Assembly: GCA_035515795.1 (NCBI GenBank) | Contig: DATJAY010000027.1 | Location: 62,001-126,000 of the forward strand | DNA length: 64,000 bases | From: Candidatus Acidiferrales bacterium | GTDB taxonomy: Bacteria > Bacteroidota > Ignavibacteria > Kryptoniales > JAKASW01 | Direction of reading: 5' to 3' | Shown: positions 63,063 through 64,000 of the stretch, one piece after another | Numbering within the stretch: the first letter of the stretch is position 1 | Layout: every line of letters begins with the position of its first letter | Made by a program: the position numbers and the translations under genes | The notes under the pieces: generated by a model | What the model was told of the DNA's origin: nothing | The model's input: only the letters and a program-made list of their open reading frames with translations | The model's database searches: none

Positions 63063-63254
63063 AACCAACTTGCTCCAAATCCAAAGGGACTGTTCACCTG
63101 TTCAGTTCTAGACCCTCCCGCCAAGGGGGATGCTCTGAACCAACTGAGCTAACTGCCCAACCAACTTGCTCCAAATCCAAAGGGACTGTTCACCTGTTCA
63201 GCTCTAGACCCTCCCGCCAAGCGGGATGCTCTGAACCAACTGAGCTAACTGCCC
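63063..63254. repeat. Two 96-bp tandem units carrying the tRNA-Val 5' half
   Basis: Units 63063-63158 and 63159-63254 differ at two positions only (63106/63202 region T/C, and 63126/63222 G/C). Each ends with the 28 bases TGCTCTGAACCAACTGAGCT... that equal the 5' half of tRNA-Val on the minus strand (acceptor and D arm). Each carries a TCCCGCCAAG(G/C)GGGA hairpin where the anticodon arm would begin, plus a 53-bp non-tRNA spacer beginning AACCAACTTGCTCC. Confidence 0.9.
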
Positions 63255-63286
63255 GATCAATTCGCGACGTAAGTCACAGCCTAAAG

Positions 63287-63358
<72 letters not shown>

Positions 63359-63395
63359 ATTAAAGAACCCGCTTCGCACATCTAAAGAATTCATT

Positions 63396-63452
63396 GTGGA
63401 AGCTGGCATTCGCACTTTATCCCGCGTCTAGCGGGAATTGAATTATTCACAC
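63396..63452 (-). pseudogene. tRNA-Gly 5'-half relic interrupted by a palindrome
   Basis: On the plus strand GGAAGCTGGCATTC (63398-63411) repeats the tRNA-Gly anticodon and D-arm side, and TTGAATTATTCACAC (63438-63452) corresponds to its TGAATTACTCGCGC acceptor side with changes. Between them sits TCCCGC-GTCTA-GCGGGA (63420-63436), a 6-bp hairpin of the TCCCG/CGGGA type, replacing part of the D arm. It cannot be a functional tRNA. Confidence 0.6.
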
Positions 63453-63519
63453 AACTTTCAAAAGTACGAATTTGGCGCGGCTCAAACAAGCCCGAGCTTC
63501 GGTGGCTCAGCTTCGATGA

Positions 63520-64000
63520 TTATGGAAGACAAATTTTTCCAAGTATCGTCGCCCTTGAAGCTCCGGTGACTTGCGGAAGGTTCGTGGCATTTCCGGAAAC
63601 CGTCTCGTTCGCGAGCACCGCAAAACAGATCGCCTCCTTTGCATCGGACGGGATTCCCAGACTCTCCGAATTCTCGACTCTAACTCCAGGGAAATGTGCT
63701 TTCAGAGAATCCATCATGTACCGGCTGTGTGCTCCACCTCCGCTCACGTAAAGTTCGTCAAGTCTTCCTTTTACGGACAAAAACATCCGGAAGTTTTCAT
63801 GAACGGCGGCTGGCGTAAATTCTGTTATCGTCGCAATAATGTCTTCCTTTGATTGATCGCCGAATTTATTAATAATATCTTCCACATATTTCTTCCCGTA
63901 CCGTTCCCGCCCCGTTGACTTCGGTGGTGAACTTGTCACGAACTCGTCTGTCATTAGATATGACAACATTTCTCTTTGGATATTCCCCGAAGATGCGACG
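63520..64000 (-). CDS. anmK: Anhydro-N-acetylmuramic acid kinase, C-terminal part (cut by right edge)
   Basis: The C-terminal 160 or so residues of AnmK, which phosphorylates and opens 1,6-anhydroMurNAc during peptidoglycan recycling. Visible segments: SSPPKSTGRERYG, LYVSGGGAHSRYMMDSLKAHFPG, and IPSDAKEAICFAVLANETVSG near the end. The frame is open through 64000 (upstream text reads VASSGNIQREML), so the gene continues beyond the window and the ATG at 63969 is internal. Length of the full protein would be about 370-400 aa. Confidence 0.92.
   Translation of the reverse strand, partial: VASSGNIQREMLSYLMTDEFVTSSPPKSTGRERYGKKYVEDIINKFGDQSKEDIIATITEFTPAAVHENFRMFLSVKGRLDELYVSGGGAHSRYMMDSLKAHFPGVRVENSESLGIPSDAKEAICFAVLANETVSGNATNLPQVTGASRATILGKICLP

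Noticed and set aside
62752-63084. 110-codon minus-strand ORF reading through tRNA-Val
   Set aside because: Its first half is a translation of the tRNA gene and its second half is an out-of-frame shadow of the GIY-YIG gene.
63063-63254. CRISPR-like or extra functional tRNA genes
   Set aside because: Only two units with tRNA 5' halves; no 3' halves, no spacers of uniform length, no cas genes.

Overview
The window looks like chromosomal DNA from a free-living Gram-negative bacterium of the Bacteroidota/Ignavibacteria-like (FCB) branch. This is inference from gene content: a GldA/GldF/GldG-like ABC system with a DUF4340 gene, a FlgD-like C-terminal domain on a secreted metalloprotease, a BamD-type lipoprotein, LolC/D/E-type genes, and a Rieske-cytochrome b pair without cytochrome c1, as in Chlorobi. 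No rRNA is present to settle it. Genes are densely packed, mostly on the plus strand, with many 1-11 bp overlaps and GTG/TTG starts.

Layout. 1-10.1 kb: DAHP synthase (cut by the left edge), a TPM-domain protein, a nitrilase, HtpX, glutamate dehydrogenase, a BamD-like lipoprotein, a thioesterase, an FG-GAP protein and a metalloprotease. 10.1-13.3 kb: an orphan CcmA-like ATPase coupled to a copper P-type ATPase and a copper chaperone. 13.3-15.8 kb: an accessory pocket with a 21-bp minisatellite, a REP-type element between inverted repeats, and a two-gene unit bounded by inverted repeats that resembles an integron cassette. 15.8-17.5 kb: Rieske protein, cytochrome b and a 51-aa single-span ORF. 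17.5-21.4 kb: FolB, FolK, deoxynucleoside kinase, a small membrane protein, a GT9 glycosyltransferase and an RNA methyltransferase. 21.4-34.9 kb: a glycan locus with very large fused enzymes (up to 1756 aa) and UDP-galactopyranose mutase. 35-39.3 kb: prfB with a programmed +1 frameshift, then Lol-type permeases and ATPase. 39.4-42.6 kb: tRNA-Arg(CCG), a small zinc-ribbon membrane protein and a patatin-BamA fusion. 42.7-52.2 kb: an unassigned cluster with a nucleotidyltransferase, two B12-binding radical SAM enzymes, two methyltransferases, a GT87-like membrane protein fused to a beta-propeller-like tail, a GT9 enzyme and an amidohydrolase. 52.6-58.5 kb (minus): ECF sigma factor, anti-sigma factor, CpxP-like protein, RND adaptor and RND pump. 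58.5-62.7 kb: the Gld-like ABC operon. 62.7-63.5 kb (minus): tRNA-Val(TAC), tRNA-Gly(CCC), a GIY-YIG nuclease gene and several tRNA-derived fragments carrying TCCCG/CGGGA palindromes. The right edge cuts an anhydro-MurNAc kinase gene.

The most unusual structure is at 62.66-63.45 kb. A small GIY-YIG nuclease gene lies between direct repeats of the tRNA-Val 3' half. Its last codons and its stop are supplied by a tRNA-like relic, and four tRNA fragments nearby have part of an arm replaced by a related palindrome. The second candidate for undescribed biology is the 42.7-52.2 kb cluster, which looks like a pathway for an unknown, probably membrane-linked glycosylated metabolite. The third is the assembly-line style of the 21.8-34.9 kb glycosylation proteins.
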